Source: Aureococcus anophagefferens (lineage: Eukaryota > Sar > Pelagophyceae > Pelagomonadales > Pelagomonadaceae). From it: a stretch of 64,000 nucleotides of DNA. The stretch spans positions 373,591 to 437,590 of the forward strand of contig NW_008705578.1 in assembly GCF_000186865.1 (NCBI RefSeq). The letters run 5' to 3'. The position numbers and the translations under genes were made by a program. Shown one piece after another: positions 19,507 to 29,325 of this stretch (position 1 is the first letter of the stretch; each line of letters begins with the position of its first letter). A model generated the notes under the pieces. It was not told the origin of the DNA. It did not search any database and worked only from the letters and a program-made list of their open reading frames with translations.

Positions 19507-19968
19507 CTACTTCTTCAGCTTGTCGTGGACGGCCGTCGCGCGCGGGCGGAGCTCGTCGATGCGCCGGTTCAGGCCCTTCCGCTCCTCCTTGGCGACGGTC
19601 TTGCCCGAGTGCAATTCGGCGGTGCAGACCTACGTTTCGCCGATGATGGTTCGCACGCGCGCGACGGCGGCGCGGGGCCGCGCCGCGTCGACTTTCGTCG
19701 CCTGGATCTTGTCCAAGTCGCCGCAGATCTGCCGGATCTCGCCCAGCGCGTTGAGCTTCTTCTCCTCGTCGGACGGGTCCAGCTTCTCGAAGGCGACGAT
19801 GCGCGCCTCGATGCCTGCGGCGGGTGACCTGCGCTCTCCCAGGGCTGCCTCGACTCGTCCCCGAGCAAAGCTGCGCCGCTTCGCGCCGTCGATCTCGGCC
19901 GTCAGGTTGTCCAGCGTGTTGAGCGCCCCGGTGGAGAGCACCGAGAACTGGCGGCCGCGCGACGCCAT
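19507..19968 (-). CDS. Small coiled-coil protein, unknown family, probably two exons
   Basis: An ATG at 19968 opens MASRGRQFSVLSTGALNTL and a charged, helical sequence (IEARIVAFEKLDPSDEEKKL, then NALGEIRQICGDLDKIQATK). The frame meets a stop at about 19630, but a 57-nt GT-AG intron (19600-19656) would join ARPRAAVAR to TVAKEERKGLNRRIDELRPR and end at 19507, giving about 134 residues. The periodicity of Leu/Ile suggests coiled coil. No membrane segment is present. I do not recognise it; a small complex subunit is a reasonable guess. A second small intron near 19815-19860 cannot be excluded. Confidence 0.5.
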
Positions 19969-20094
19969 GTTCGAAACGAGCAGCTCCTTCCTGGCCGCGG
20001 GCAAGTCGGGCAGCTTTGCGCAGAGGCAACGTCGTCCTCCTCACCAAGGCTCTGGTCAAAGTTGCTCCTTGATGTGGCATCGTGGGACCGCCTG

Positions 20095-21582
20095 ATGTGG
20101 TACGCTCTCGTGATGCTCGCGACCATGCGCGCGACCCACGCGCTGCGGTCGACGACGCCGCGCGCCGTCCGGCGGTGCGCGCCCTTGAGCGCCGGGCGCG
20201 CCTCCGCGGCCGTGAGCCAGAAGGAGCAGGCGCCGGCGACGCCGGAGACGCAGGCGGCCCTGGACCTCAACCCGCCGCGGGGCACGCGCGACTTCTACCC
20301 CGAGGAGCTCCGCGTGCGGAACTGGCTCTTCGGCCAGTGGCGCGCGACGGCGGCGGCGCACGGCTTCGAGGAGTACGACTCGCCCGTGCTGGAGAGCGAG
20401 GCGCTCTACGTGCGCAAGGCGGGCGAGGAGGTCACGCAGCAGCTCTACAACTTCGAGGACAAGGGCGGCCGGCGCGTCGCGCTGCGCCCGGAGATGACGC
20501 CGAGCCTCGCGCGCATGGTCATGGCGCGCAAGAACGCGCTGCCGCTGCCCGTGAAGTGGTTCTCCGTGCCGCAGTGCTGGCGCTACGAGCGGACGACGCG
20601 CGGCCGCCGCCGCGAGCACTACCAGTGGAACATGGACATCTGGGGCGTGCCCGGCGTCACGGCCGAGGCCGAGGTCCTCGCCGCCGTCGTCGGCTTCTTC
20701 GAGCGCGTCGGCATCGACAGCGCCGACGTCGGCATCAAGATCAACTCGCGCGAGGTGCTCGCGGAGCTCCTCGCGAAGACGTGCGGCGTGGACCAGGCCG
20801 ACGGCGCGCGCTTCGCGGCGACGTGCGTCCTCGTCGACAAGCTCGAGAAGGTGCCCGCGGCCAAGCTCTACGACGACTTCGCGGCGCTCGACGTGTCGCC
20901 CGACGCCGTCGACGCGCTCGTGGAGAAATTGGGCGAGGGCGGCTCCATCGAGGCGCTGGAGGCGCTCCTCGGCGCCGACTCGCCGGCGCTGGCGAATTTG
21001 CGCGAGGTCTACGCCCTCGCGGAGGCCTACGGGTACGCGGACTGGCTCGTCTTCGACGCGTCCGTGGTCCGGGGGCTGGCGTACTACACGGGCGTCGTCT
21101 TCGAGGCCTTCGACCGGTCGGGCGAGCTGCGGGCCATCTGCGGCGGCGGCCGCTACGACAAGTTGCTGGAGAGCTTCGGCGGCGACGCGTTGCCCGCCGT
21201 GGGCTTCGGCTTCGGCGACGCCGTCGTCATGGAGTTGCTGGAGATGAAGGGCCTCGTGCCCGACCTCGACTCGTCCGTCGACGCGGTGCTCTTCGCGCTC
21301 GCGTCCGGCGACGGCGACAACGACGCGGCCCTCGCGCGCGACGCCGCCGGCGTGGCGTCGACGCTGCGAAAGCTCGGGCTCAGGGTCGACCTCGTGCTCG
21401 AGCCCAAGAAGCCCAAGTGGGCCTTCAAGCACGCGGACCGGAAGAACGCGCCGCTCGCGCTCATGCTCGCGCCCGACGAGTGGGCCAACGGGCGGGCCCT
21501 CGTCGTCAAGGACCTCGGCACGGGCGACCAGGCGAACGTGCCCCTCGACGAGCTTCCCGCGTGGCTCGAAGCCCGCGCGTAG
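20095..21582 (+). CDS. Histidyl-tRNA synthetase, organellar type
   Basis: 495 residues from the first in-frame ATG at 20095. A leader of about 60 residues rich in Arg, Ala and Ser precedes LNPPRGTRDFYPEE, the conserved start of class II HisRS. Motif 2 is visible as CWRYERTTRGRRREHYQWN, and the histidine-specific region as RGLAYYTGVVFEAFD with GGGRYDKLL. Motif 3 is GFGFGDAVVMELL. A C-terminal anticodon-binding domain of about 100 residues closes the protein. The enzyme charges tRNA-His. The bacterial-like sequence and leader point to plastid and/or mitochondrial use; which organelle cannot be decided here. Confidence 0.93.
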   Translation: MWYALVMLATMRATHALRSTTPRAVRRCAPLSAGRASAAVSQKEQAPATPETQAALDLNPPRGTRDFYPEELRVRNWLFGQWRATAAAHGFEEYDSPVLESEALYVRKAGEEVTQQLYNFEDKGGRRVALRPEMTPSLARMVMARKNALPLPVKWFSVPQCWRYERTTRGRRREHYQWNMDIWGVPGVTAEAEVLAAVVGFFERVGIDSADVGIKINSREVLAELLAKTCGVDQADGARFAATCVLVDKLEKVPAAKLYDDFAALDVSPDAVDALVEKLGEGGSIEALEALLGADSPALANLREVYALAEAYGYADWLVFDASVVRGLAYYTGVVFEAFDRSGELRAICGGGRYDKLLESFGGDALPAVGFGFGDAVVMELLEMKGLVPDLDSSVDAVLFALASGDGDNDAALARDAAGVASTLRKLGLRVDLVLEPKKPKWAFKHADRKNAPLALMLAPDEWANGRALVVKDLGTGDQANVPLDELPAWLEARA

Positions 21583-21722
21583 GGACGGTCGTAAGACGCG
21601 TCGTCTGCAACGTTGTAAGATCGTGGTCGTGATGTTTCAAAGTGCAGTGCATGCACCCGAGGCAGCGTGGCTGCCCGCAAATTTGCCCGGACAAGCATGG
21701 ACGCGCGGTAACGAATCGCGCG

Positions 21723-22917
21723 ATGGAGGCGCGGCGGCGGCCTCGAGGCCCGCTCCCGGGACTCCTGGCGCTGCTGCTGCTGCTTCGACCGTGCGGGTCC
21801 CAGACCGTGTCCAGCGTCGTCTGCGTCGGCGACAGCATCACCTACGGCCGCACGAAGGTCGCGGAGGACGGCTCCGACGGCTATCCCCACAAGCTCGAGG
21901 CGCGGCTCGGCTGGAGCCACTGGTCCGTGACGAACCTCGGCGAGTCCGGGTCGACGGCGCAGGACGTCAAGGGCGACGGCTACGTCCGCTACAGCGGCTT
22001 CTACGACGAGGCCCTGGCGCTCGCCGCGGACTTTTACGTCGTCATGCTCGGCACGAACGACGCCAAGCTCGAGCATTGGAACGCGACGGCCTACGAGGCC
22101 GCGATCGTCGGCCTCTGCGAGGCCTTCGTCGCCGTCGGCGGGCGGATCGTGCTCGGCGTGCCGCCGCCTTTGGTCAAGGACGGCCACCGCCACTGGGGCG
22201 CCGCGGAGGACAACGCCATCAACACGGAGCTGCCGTCCATGCTCGCGCGCATCGCCGGCGAGCGCGGCTACCGCCTCGCGGACAACTACGCGGCCTTTGG
22301 GGGCTACCCCGTCTCCGAGGAAGACGCCGAGGCGTTGTATGTGGACGACGTGCACCCGTCGGCCGCGGGCTACGATTTGATCGCGAAGACGGTCTGGGCG
22401 GCCCTCGACGTCAATAGGACCTGGACCTACGAGCCGTCCTACGCGCCGACGGCCGAGCCCACCGCGGCGCCGTCGCGGTCGCCGAAACCGTCGCGCGCGC
22501 CGACCGCGACCGCGGCGCCGACCGCGCGGCCCTCGGCGCGGCGGCCGCCGACCTACGCGCCCTCGGCGCGGCCGACGTACGCGCCGTCGTCCGCGCCGCC
22601 GTCGTCCGCGGCCCCCTCGGCGGCCCCCTCGGCGGCGCCCGTCGCGGCGCCATCGCCGGCGCCGACGTCGTCCGCGCCCACGGCGCGCCCCAGCGCGCGG
22701 CCGACGACCGCGGCGCCGTCCGCCGCGCCGACGCGCGCGCCGACGACGCCGCGCCCGTCGCCGGAGCCGAGCCCCGCGCCGACGGTCGCGCCGGGGCACC
22801 CGACGGCCGCGCCGCTGCCGCCGTCGCCCGGCCCGACGCGCGGCCCGACGGCCGCGCCCTCGACCCTCGCGCCCTCGACGGCCGCGCCCTCGACGCGACG
22901 GCCGTCGACGGCGCCGC

Positions 22918-22948
<31 letters not shown>

Positions 22949-24374
22949 GCGGCCCGCGCCGTCGCCGACGGCCCCCGCCGCCGCCGCGGCGCCGGCGACG
23001 CCCGCGCCGGCGGCGCCGTCCGCGGGCGACGGCGGCGCGGACGCGGCGAGCGGGTCGACGGCCGCCGTCCTGGTCATCGCCGCGGCGGCGCTCGGCGGCG
23101 TCGTCGCCCTCGCCGTCTGCGCGCACGGCTACTGCGTCTTCTCCGGCAACCGGGAAAAAACCATCGACATCAAGGCCATCGACGGCCTCGAGCTGCCCCA
23201 CATCGTCGACATGGACAGCGACTTCGTCGACGAGGACGACGCGGGCGGCGCGGCCGACGAGGCGCCGCTCAAACCCTCGAAGCGGCCCTTCGGCGACGGC
23301 CTCGGCGAGCTCAGCGACCTCGTGGGACGCCTCGAGGAGGCCAAGGCGGCCATGGGCGACGACGTCGAGGACGCGGCGCCGCGGTCGCCGCGGGACGGGC
23401 TCGCGGCCGACCCCGTGACGCTGCCGCCGGCGGCGACGCCGCTGCGGCCCGCGGTGCGCCGCGACGCGCCGCCCGTCGCACTCGCGCCGGCGTCCGTCGT
23501 GCGGCGCATCTCGTCCCTCGAGCCCCTCGAGCCCCTCGAGCCGCCGCCGCCGCGGGCGCCTACGCCGTCGCTTTTCCTGCCGCCGCCGCTCCCGCCGCCG
23601 CCGCTCCCGCCGCCGCCGCCGCCGCCCGCGGCGCCCGCGGCGCCGCCGCTCGCGCCGCTCCCGCCGCCGCCCGCGGCGCCCGCGGCGCCGCCGCTCGCGC
23701 CGCTCCCGCCGCCGCCGCGCGACGTCCTCGTCGAGATCGGCAGCGTGTCGAGCTCGCCCGAGGCGACGCGGCCACAGCTCGAACAAAAAAGCGCCGAGCG
23801 CGACGTCGACATCGAAATCGGCAGTGTGTCGAGCTCGCCCGAGCCACGGCGGCCGCGCGACATCGAGTTCGTCATGAAACCGCCCGAGGAGGAGGACTTC
23901 GACGTGCCGCGGTCCGGGAGCGGCGCGAGCCTCGCGTCCCTCGACGCGCCGCCGCCCTTCGCGCGCCACTCGACGGACGTCGACGACGCGGACCTCGACG
24001 GCGACGACGACGACGAGCCCTCGCTCTGGGACGACTCGCTGTCCCCGACGCCCTACGTCCTCGGCCTGCTCTCGGCCCTCTCGCCCGCGCGGCCGTCGAC
24101 GCCGCCGCCGCCGCCGCCGCCGCTGCCCGTGGTCGTCTGCAGCCCGAAGCGGCGGCGCGACGGCGACGGCCCGGACCGCGAGCTCGCGTGGCGCGGCGGC
24201 GGGTCCGCCAGCGACGACGGCGGCGGCGACGACGGGCCGGAGGCGTCACTCATGGACAGCATCTCCAACGCGGTCGCTTGCGGCCGCGACACGGCCCTCC
24301 GGGACGACGGCGACGATCCCCCCGAGGACTACGCGCCAATCTCCGCGACCCTGTCCGCCGCCCTCGACGTCTAA
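21723..24374 (+). CDS. Membrane-anchored SGNH/GDSL hydrolase with PT-rich stalk
   Basis: 883 residues from the ATG at 21723. Signal peptide (LPGLLALLLLL), then an SGNH hydrolase domain to about residue 235: GDSITYG with catalytic Ser38, NLGESGST, LGTNDA with N112, and DDVHPSAAGYD giving the Asp/His pair (D208, H211). A stalk of about 200 residues made of APT, APS and PP repeats follows, as in many stramenopile cell-surface proteins. A membrane helix near residues 446-472 (AAVLVIAAAALGGVVALAV) and an acidic, Pro-rich cytosolic tail of about 400 residues end it. Likely an ectoenzyme removing acyl or acetyl groups; substrate unknown. The tail carries two copies of an EIGSVSSSPE motif. Confidence 0.82.
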
Positions 24375-24460
24375 AGCACGGGGTCGTCCAGACCCGCAGC
24401 GTATCTAACACTTGCACTTATCGTTGAAGTGGTTGCAGACTTGGTTGAGTCCAGAAGACG

Positions 24461-25763
24461 ATGTGGGCTGCCTCTCTCTTGCTGATCGCGCCCGCCGCGC
24501 TGGCGTCGGACAATGGACTCGCGCTCACGCCGCCGCTGGGCTGGAATTCGTGGAACCAATTCCAGTGCAACGTCTCCGACGCGCTCATCCGGCGCCAGGC
24601 CGACGCCATGGTGTCCCTCGGCCTCGTGGACCTGGGCTACCAATATGTCGTGATCGACGACTGCTGGCAAGCCGACGCCCGCGACGTGTCGGGCCGGCTC
24701 GCGCCCGATGCGACGCGCTTCCCCGCGGGCATCGCCGCGCTGTCCGCGTACGTCCGCTCGAGGGGCCTCAAGCTCGGCATCTACTCCGACGTCGGCACGA
24801 AGACCTGCGCGGGCTACCCGGGGAGCTTCGGCCACTACGACCTCGACGCGCGGACGTTCGCGGACTGGGGGATCGACTATTTGAAGTTCGACACGTGCTC
24901 GCTGACGTGGAAAGAGACGCTCGACCCGCGGCCCTTCTACGCGCGCCGCGGCGTCCCTCGTATCGGAAACCGACGCGCCCACGCGACTCCCCCCCCAGGC
25001 GAACATGAGCGCCGCGTTGAACGCCACGGGCCGGCCCGTCCTCTATTCCATGTGCAATTGGGGCAGGCACGACCCCTGGCTCTGGGCGCCGGAGATCGCG
25101 AACATGTGGCGGACGACGATGGACGTCTGGCCCCAGTGGCATCGGGTCGCGTCGATCCTCGACAGCATGGCCGGGCTGTCGGCCTACGGCGGCCGTGGGG
25201 GCTTTAACGACGCCGACATGGTCGAGGTCGGCGTCGATTCGAGGATCTTCAATTGGGCCGGGATGCCGGAGACGAATCTGACGGAACGCGAGGCCGCGGC
25301 GCATTTCACGATGTGGGCGATCATGGGCGCGCCGCTCGTCCTCGGTCTGGACCTCGAGGCCGCGGAGCGATGGGCGCTCGACGTCGTCTCACACGCGGGC
25401 GTCCTCGCCGTCAACCAGGACCCCCTGGCCTACCCGGGCCGCCGCGTGACGTCCGACTCGGACGCGGTGCTCGGCGTCTGTCTCAAGTCGCGCTGCGCGA
25501 GCACGCAGGTCTGGGCGAAGGATTTGTCCGGCGGCCGCGTCGCCGTCGCCTTCCTCAACGCGGGAGATGCGTATAGCCAGTACTCGTCCCACTACGGCGA
25601 CGAAGCCATCGCCGTCGACTTCGACGAGCTGCACATCGCGGGCCGCTTCCGCGCGCGGGACGTCTGGGCGGACGCGGACCTCGGCGCCTTCGAATCGTCC
25701 ATGACCTCGCCGGCGGTCCCCCCGCACGGCGCGCACCTCGTCGTCCTCGCGCCCGACCCGTGA
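24461..25763 (+). CDS. GH27 alpha-galactosidase, secreted
   Basis: Exon 1 is 24461-24952 and exon 2 is 24999-25763; the 46-nt GT-AG phase-0 intron restores the GH27 order. The product is 418 residues. Signal peptide [16 protein letters not shown] is followed directly by [20 protein letters not shown] binds substrate, and YLKFDTCS carries the nucleophile (D144). NMWRTTMD matches the RxxxD acid/base motif (D206), and [12 protein letters not shown] closes the barrel. A beta-sandwich C-terminal domain follows. GH27 enzymes release terminal alpha-galactose from glycans or galactolipids. The leader indicates secretion or lysosomal/vacuolar delivery. Confidence 0.93.
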
Positions 25764-25807
25764 CGACGATGGGCGTTAAAACAAAAAGAGGCGGCGGTGG
25801 GCCCCTC

Positions 25808-26938
25808 CTACAGCACGGCGATGGCCTCCTTGACCCTGGCGGCCTTGTTGTTCTCGGCGGAGTGGCGCTTCTCGTTGTCCGCGCCCGGCCAGGTGACCTC
25901 CTTGGAGAGGGAGGGCAGGCCGCCCGACAGCATGCGGCGCACGACGCCCGGCTTCGCCGGCTTGTCGGCGACGGCGTCCATCATCGCGACGAACTCGTCC
26001 TCGTCCAGCTCGCCGTCGCCGTCCGCGTCCGCGTCGGCCATCATCTTCCTGATCTGCTTCCGCGTGAGCTTCGTGCCCGACAGCACGGCTTCCAACTCTT
26101 CCAGGTCGAGGCTGCCGCTGCCGTCGGCGTCGGCCTTGCGGAACTCGGCGACGAGCTGCTCCCGGTCGCGCTCGGAGATCTCCGCCGGCGGCGACTTCAC
26201 GAGGTCCCAGAGCGACTTCGTGGTCTTCGCGTTTTTCATCATCTCGACGAATTCGTCCAGGTCGACCTCGCCGTCGCCGTCCGCGTCCGCCTCCTTGATC
26301 ATCTTGGCGATGTTCTGCGGGCTGATCGACGTCGACACGAGCGACTCCGCGACCTCGCCGTAGCTCAGGGCGCCGCTGCCGTCGGTGTCGAGGCGTCGGA
26401 AGAGGTCCTCCAGGGCCTTCTGCTCGAGGGGCGAGAAGACCTTCCGGTAGGGCGTCCAGGAGAAGAGCCGCCAGGGCTTCTTGCCCGGCGCGGCGCCGGG
26501 CTGCTCCCCGGGCTCCTCCGGCGCGGCGTCCTCCGGCTCGGACACCAGCGGCGCCGCCGGGAGCGTGGGCGTATTCCGCGGCGGCGGCGCGGACGCGAGG
26601 TCGGCGAAGATGCCGGGGGTCGCCGCGAGGCCGTGGAAGATCTTCGTCGGCGCGTCCGGCCCCTCCGGCGGCGCGGGCGCGTCGCCGTCGGGCGGCAGGA
26701 CGCCGGCGGTCGACGCGTCGCTCTCCTTGCGCTTCTTGCGGCGCTTGGGGCTCTTCCGCAGCTTCTTGACCGGGCTCTTCGACGGGCTCCGGCGCGGCTT
26801 ATTGGGCTTGTTTTTTGGCTTGAGGGGCTTCTCTTCGATATGCTTTGCTCCGAAGAGGCCGTCGTCCTCCTGCGTCGAATCGTAGCCGCAGGCCGTTCCC
26901 GAGCAGGAGAAGGCTGTCCCTCCATCGCAGATGGCCAT
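25808..26938 (-). CDS. Four-EF-hand calcium-binding protein with long N-terminal extension
   Basis: 376 residues from the ATG at 26938. The first 155 residues are low complexity: a Cys-containing start (ICDGGTAFSCSGTACGYD), a Lys/Arg cluster (KKLRKSPKRRKKRK) that could act as a nuclear signal, and a Pro-rich stretch. The C-terminal half has four canonical EF-hands in two pairs (DTDGSGALSYGE, DADGDGEVDLDE, DADGSGSLDLEE, DADGDGELDEDE), as in calmodulin, but separated by a 25-residue insert. It should bind Ca2+ and act as a sensor; the target is unknown. A tandem copy of its 5' half lies directly upstream. Confidence 0.85.
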   Translation of the reverse strand: MAICDGGTAFSCSGTACGYDSTQEDDGLFGAKHIEEKPLKPKNKPNKPRRSPSKSPVKKLRKSPKRRKKRKESDASTAGVLPPDGDAPAPPEGPDAPTKIFHGLAATPGIFADLASAPPPRNTPTLPAAPLVSEPEDAAPEEPGEQPGAAPGKKPWRLFSWTPYRKVFSPLEQKALEDLFRRLDTDGSGALSYGEVAESLVSTSISPQNIAKMIKEADADGDGEVDLDEFVEMMKNAKTTKSLWDLVKSPPAEISERDREQLVAEFRKADADGSGSLDLEELEAVLSGTKLTRKQIRKMMADADADGDGELDEDEFVAMMDAVADKPAKPGVVRRMLSGGLPSLSKEVTWPGADNEKRHSAENNKAARVKEAIAVL

Positions 26939-27079
26939 GCTGCGGGCTGGCCGCCGACAGCGCAGGAGGTCGGGCTGCCCGCGAGTCGAAAGAGGAATGC
27001 CCCGGAGCTGACTGTGATGACAGGATTTACGGACTTCAAGTTAAAGTTCAAGTCGAGGAATTACGACCGCGCAGTCCGG
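26939..27079. repeat. Duplicated upstream flank, distal copy
   Basis: The sequence just upstream of the full EF-hand gene matches that upstream of the truncated copy (27627-27785), starting with CTGCGGGCTGGCC and including an AT-rich block with GGATTTACG and ACTTCAAG. Its far end copies the last codons of DCTN4 (CGCGCAGTCC), which shows the direction of the duplication. The middle of the two flanks has diverged. Confidence 0.7.
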
Positions 27080-27106
27080 GGCAGAGCGGCGAGCTCGAGA
27101 GGACCT

Positions 27107-27124
27107 TATCCCGCCGGCGGGATA
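27107..27124. repeat. GC-rich palindrome at duplication junction
   Basis: TATCCCGCCGGCGGGATA is a perfect 18-bp palindrome. It sits where the copied DCTN4/EF-hand block meets the end of the truncated EF-hand copy. The same core recurs at 37056-37077. It could be a protein-binding site, a hairpin that promoted rearrangement, or the remains of an element. Confidence 0.6.
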
Positions 27125-27137
27125 TGTTACTTCCCGT

Positions 27138-27626
27138 CTAACCCTCGGACGGAGCGGGGGCAGGTTTCTTGAAGAGCGTCCAGGAAAAGAGCCGCTTCCG
27201 CCAGGGCTTCTTGCCCGGCGCGGCGCCGGGCTCCTCCCCGGGCGTGGCGCCGGGCTCCTCCGGCGCGGCGTCCTCCGACTCGGAGGACGGCGGCGTCGCC
27301 GGGAGCGTGGACGAGTGCCGCGGCGGCGGCGGGGGCGCGAGGTCGGCGAAGATGCCGGGGGTCGCCGCGAGGCCGTGGAAGATCTTCGTCGGCGCGCTCG
27401 GCCCCGCGTCGCCGTCGGGCGGCAGGACGCCGGCGGTCGACGCGTCGCTGTCCTTGCGCTTCTTGCGGCGCTTGGAGCCCTTCCGCAGCTTCTTCGACGG
27501 GCGCGCCTTGAGAGGCTTCTCTTCGATATGCTTGGCTCCGAAGAGGCCGTCGTCCTCCTGCGTCCAATCGTAGCCGCAGCCCATTCCCGAGCAGGCGAAG
27601 GCTGCCCCGCCGTCGCAGGTAACCAT
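27138..27626 (-). CDS. Truncated tandem copy of the EF-hand gene, without EF-hands
   Basis: 162 residues from the ATG at 27626. It matches the N-terminal extension of the neighbouring EF-hand protein almost throughout: CDGGAAFACSGMGCGYDWTQ, EDDGLFGAKHIEEKPLK, TKIFHGLAATPGIFADLA and PGKKPW. It diverges after FSW and stops, so all four EF-hands are lost. The frame is intact and no internal stop is seen, so it could still be expressed as a small basic, Pro-rich protein. The alternative is an untranscribed gene fragment. The duplication also copied the upstream flank and the last bases of DCTN4. Confidence 0.55.
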   Translation of the reverse strand: MVTCDGGAAFACSGMGCGYDWTQEDDGLFGAKHIEEKPLKARPSKKLRKGSKRRKKRKDSDASTAGVLPPDGDAGPSAPTKIFHGLAATPGIFADLAPPPPPRHSSTLPATPPSSESEDAAPEEPGATPGEEPGAAPGKKPWRKRLFSWTLFKKPAPAPSEG

Positions 27627-27761
27627 GCTGCGGGCTGGCCGACGACAGCGCAGGAGGTCGGGCTGCCCGCGAGTGGGATCCTGGGGTGACAGCCGTCAGA
27701 CGATCCCACTTCCCCCGGTGTTGGAGACTGGATTTACGAACTTCAAGCTAAGTTCAACGAA

Positions 27762-29189
27762 TTACGACGCGACCGCGCAGTCCAAGGCCGTCCACGCCGC
27801 CGGCGGTGCCGCCTCGGGATCCTCCGGCGCGGGCAGCGCGACGACGAGCGGCAGGTCGAGGCCGTCGGCGGCGAGCGCGAGCGGCACCGCGACGAGGCGC
27901 CGCCGCGCGCGGCGGAGCGCGGCGTCGCGCGCGTGGGGCCGCGCGGCGCCGCCGGACGCGGCGCAGACGAGGCGCACCCAGGCCGCGTGGCCCCGCGTCC
28001 GGAGCACGGCGGACTCGTCGGCGCCGTCGGCGACGAGCGCCGCGAGGTCGCGCGGCGTCGGCGCGGGGCCGCCGCCGTCGTCGTCGTCGTCCTGCGCGAG
28101 GTCGTCGAAGGCCGCGAGGGCGACCTCGAGGCCCGCGCCCGACGGCGGCGCGTCGGTCCAGTCGCACGCCCGCAGGTCCGGCGACAGGAAGAGCCGCGGC
28201 GCCGGCGCGGCGCCCGCGCGCAGCGCCGCGGCGACGTCGCGCCGCGTCGGGTTCGTGATCGCGAGGACGACCTCGTAGAGCGCGGCGCCACGTCCATCGA
28301 CGCGCCAGCGCGGCGGCAGGGCCAGCGCGACGCCCGGCACGGCGCGGTGCGCGGACGCGTCCTTCTTCGCCCAAACCCCGGCGCCCGCGCGCGACGACGA
28401 GTCGCCGTCGAGCGGGTGGGGCTTGGGCTTGTAGACGATGCCCGCGCGGCCCTGGTCGACGTCGAAGCGGCAGCGCCGCGTGCAGCGCGGCGCGAGCCGC
28501 GGCCGCCGCGGCGCGAGCTCGTTGAGCGCGCGCGCGTCCTTCCGAAAGTCCTGGGCGTCGCGCTGCGCGAGGGACGCGCGCTCGGACGGTTCGAGCCGGT
28601 CGCCGAGGGCCTCGGCCTCGGCGTCCTCCTCCGTCTCGAGGTCCGCGGCCTCGGCGGCGGCGGCCGCGTCGCCGCCGCCCGCGACCTCGGCGTCGCCGCG
28701 CGCGATCGCCGCGCGCGCGGCGAGCGCGCGCGCGAAGGCGTCGACGCGCGGCTCGTCGCTCTCCCACTGCGCGAGCGTCATGGCCAGGTGCGCCGGCGAC
28801 TCCTCGCTCAGGCCGATGGTCAGGCTCGACCAGCTGCAGTGGCCGCACGCGTACGCCCACCGCTTCTCGCCGCCCGCGGGCAACAGCGCCGCGCGCGCGG
28901 CCGTCCCGCAGGCCGGGCAGAGCACGCAGCGCGCGCAGCGGCCCCGGTGCGCCGCGGCGTCGGACTCGGAGACGAGCTCGAGGCACTCCGGGCAGTACAC
29001 GGCGTCGACCTCGAGGCTCGACGACTCGAGGGCCGCGGACACGAGTTGTTTCGCGTCGCCGCTGAAGAAGAGCTCGCCGAGCGGCGCGTACCGGCCGCCC
29101 GCGTCGGCGTAGTGCACCGACGCCGTGCGCAGGCGCGGCCGCGGCGCGTTTGAAAGCGAGGCCATAGGCGCGTTTGAACCAGCCATCAT
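27762..29189 (-). CDS. DCTN4: Dynactin subunit 4 (p62)
   Basis: 475 residues from the ATG at 29189; a second in-frame ATG at 29165 may also serve. The family's zinc-binding block is present: YCPECLEL, RCARCVLCPACG and YACGHCSWSS, with the later Cys pair in RCTRRCRF. VLAITNPTRRDV matches the conserved C-terminal beta region. Dynactin p62 belongs to the pointed-end complex of dynactin, which links dynein to cargo. The most N-terminal CxxC pair of animal p62 is not seen (FFSGDAKQL stands in its place). The middle third is Ala/Glu-rich. The last bases of the gene were copied into the downstream EF-hand block. Confidence 0.85.
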   Translation of the reverse strand: MMAGSNAPMASLSNAPRPRLRTASVHYADAGGRYAPLGELFFSGDAKQLVSAALESSSLEVDAVYCPECLELVSESDAAAHRGRCARCVLCPACGTAARAALLPAGGEKRWAYACGHCSWSSLTIGLSEESPAHLAMTLAQWESDEPRVDAFARALAARAAIARGDAEVAGGGDAAAAAEAADLETEEDAEAEALGDRLEPSERASLAQRDAQDFRKDARALNELAPRRPRLAPRCTRRCRFDVDQGRAGIVYKPKPHPLDGDSSSRAGAGVWAKKDASAHRAVPGVALALPPRWRVDGRGAALYEVVLAITNPTRRDVAAALRAGAAPAPRLFLSPDLRACDWTDAPPSGAGLEVALAAFDDLAQDDDDDGGGPAPTPRDLAALVADGADESAVLRTRGHAAWVRLVCAASGGAARPHARDAALRRARRRLVAVPLALAADGLDLPLVVALPAPEDPEAAPPAAWTALDCAVAS

Positions 29190-29325
29190 AAGCCCTCGAG
29201 GGCGCGGCAAGGTTTTGGCGATTTGAACTGGGAGCTGCCCTTTTGGCTCTCTCGCCACCACAAGCAAGCGCCGCTCGACAACCTCCCCTTCTCCGTACGC
29301 GCCGGCGGCGGACCGGAGGGACGCC
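29190..29325. promoter_or_regulatory. Divergent promoter of DCTN4 and the MYND/J gene
   Basis: A gap of 136 bp lies between two divergent ATGs (29189 minus, 29326 plus). Both transcripts must start here. No specific motif stands out beyond an AT-richer patch near 29210-29260. Confidence 0.45.

Noticed and set aside
21153..23969. 938-codon open frame on the minus strand
   Set aside because: It is the shadow of the histidyl-tRNA synthetase end and the GDSL hydrolase, with long Arg runs.
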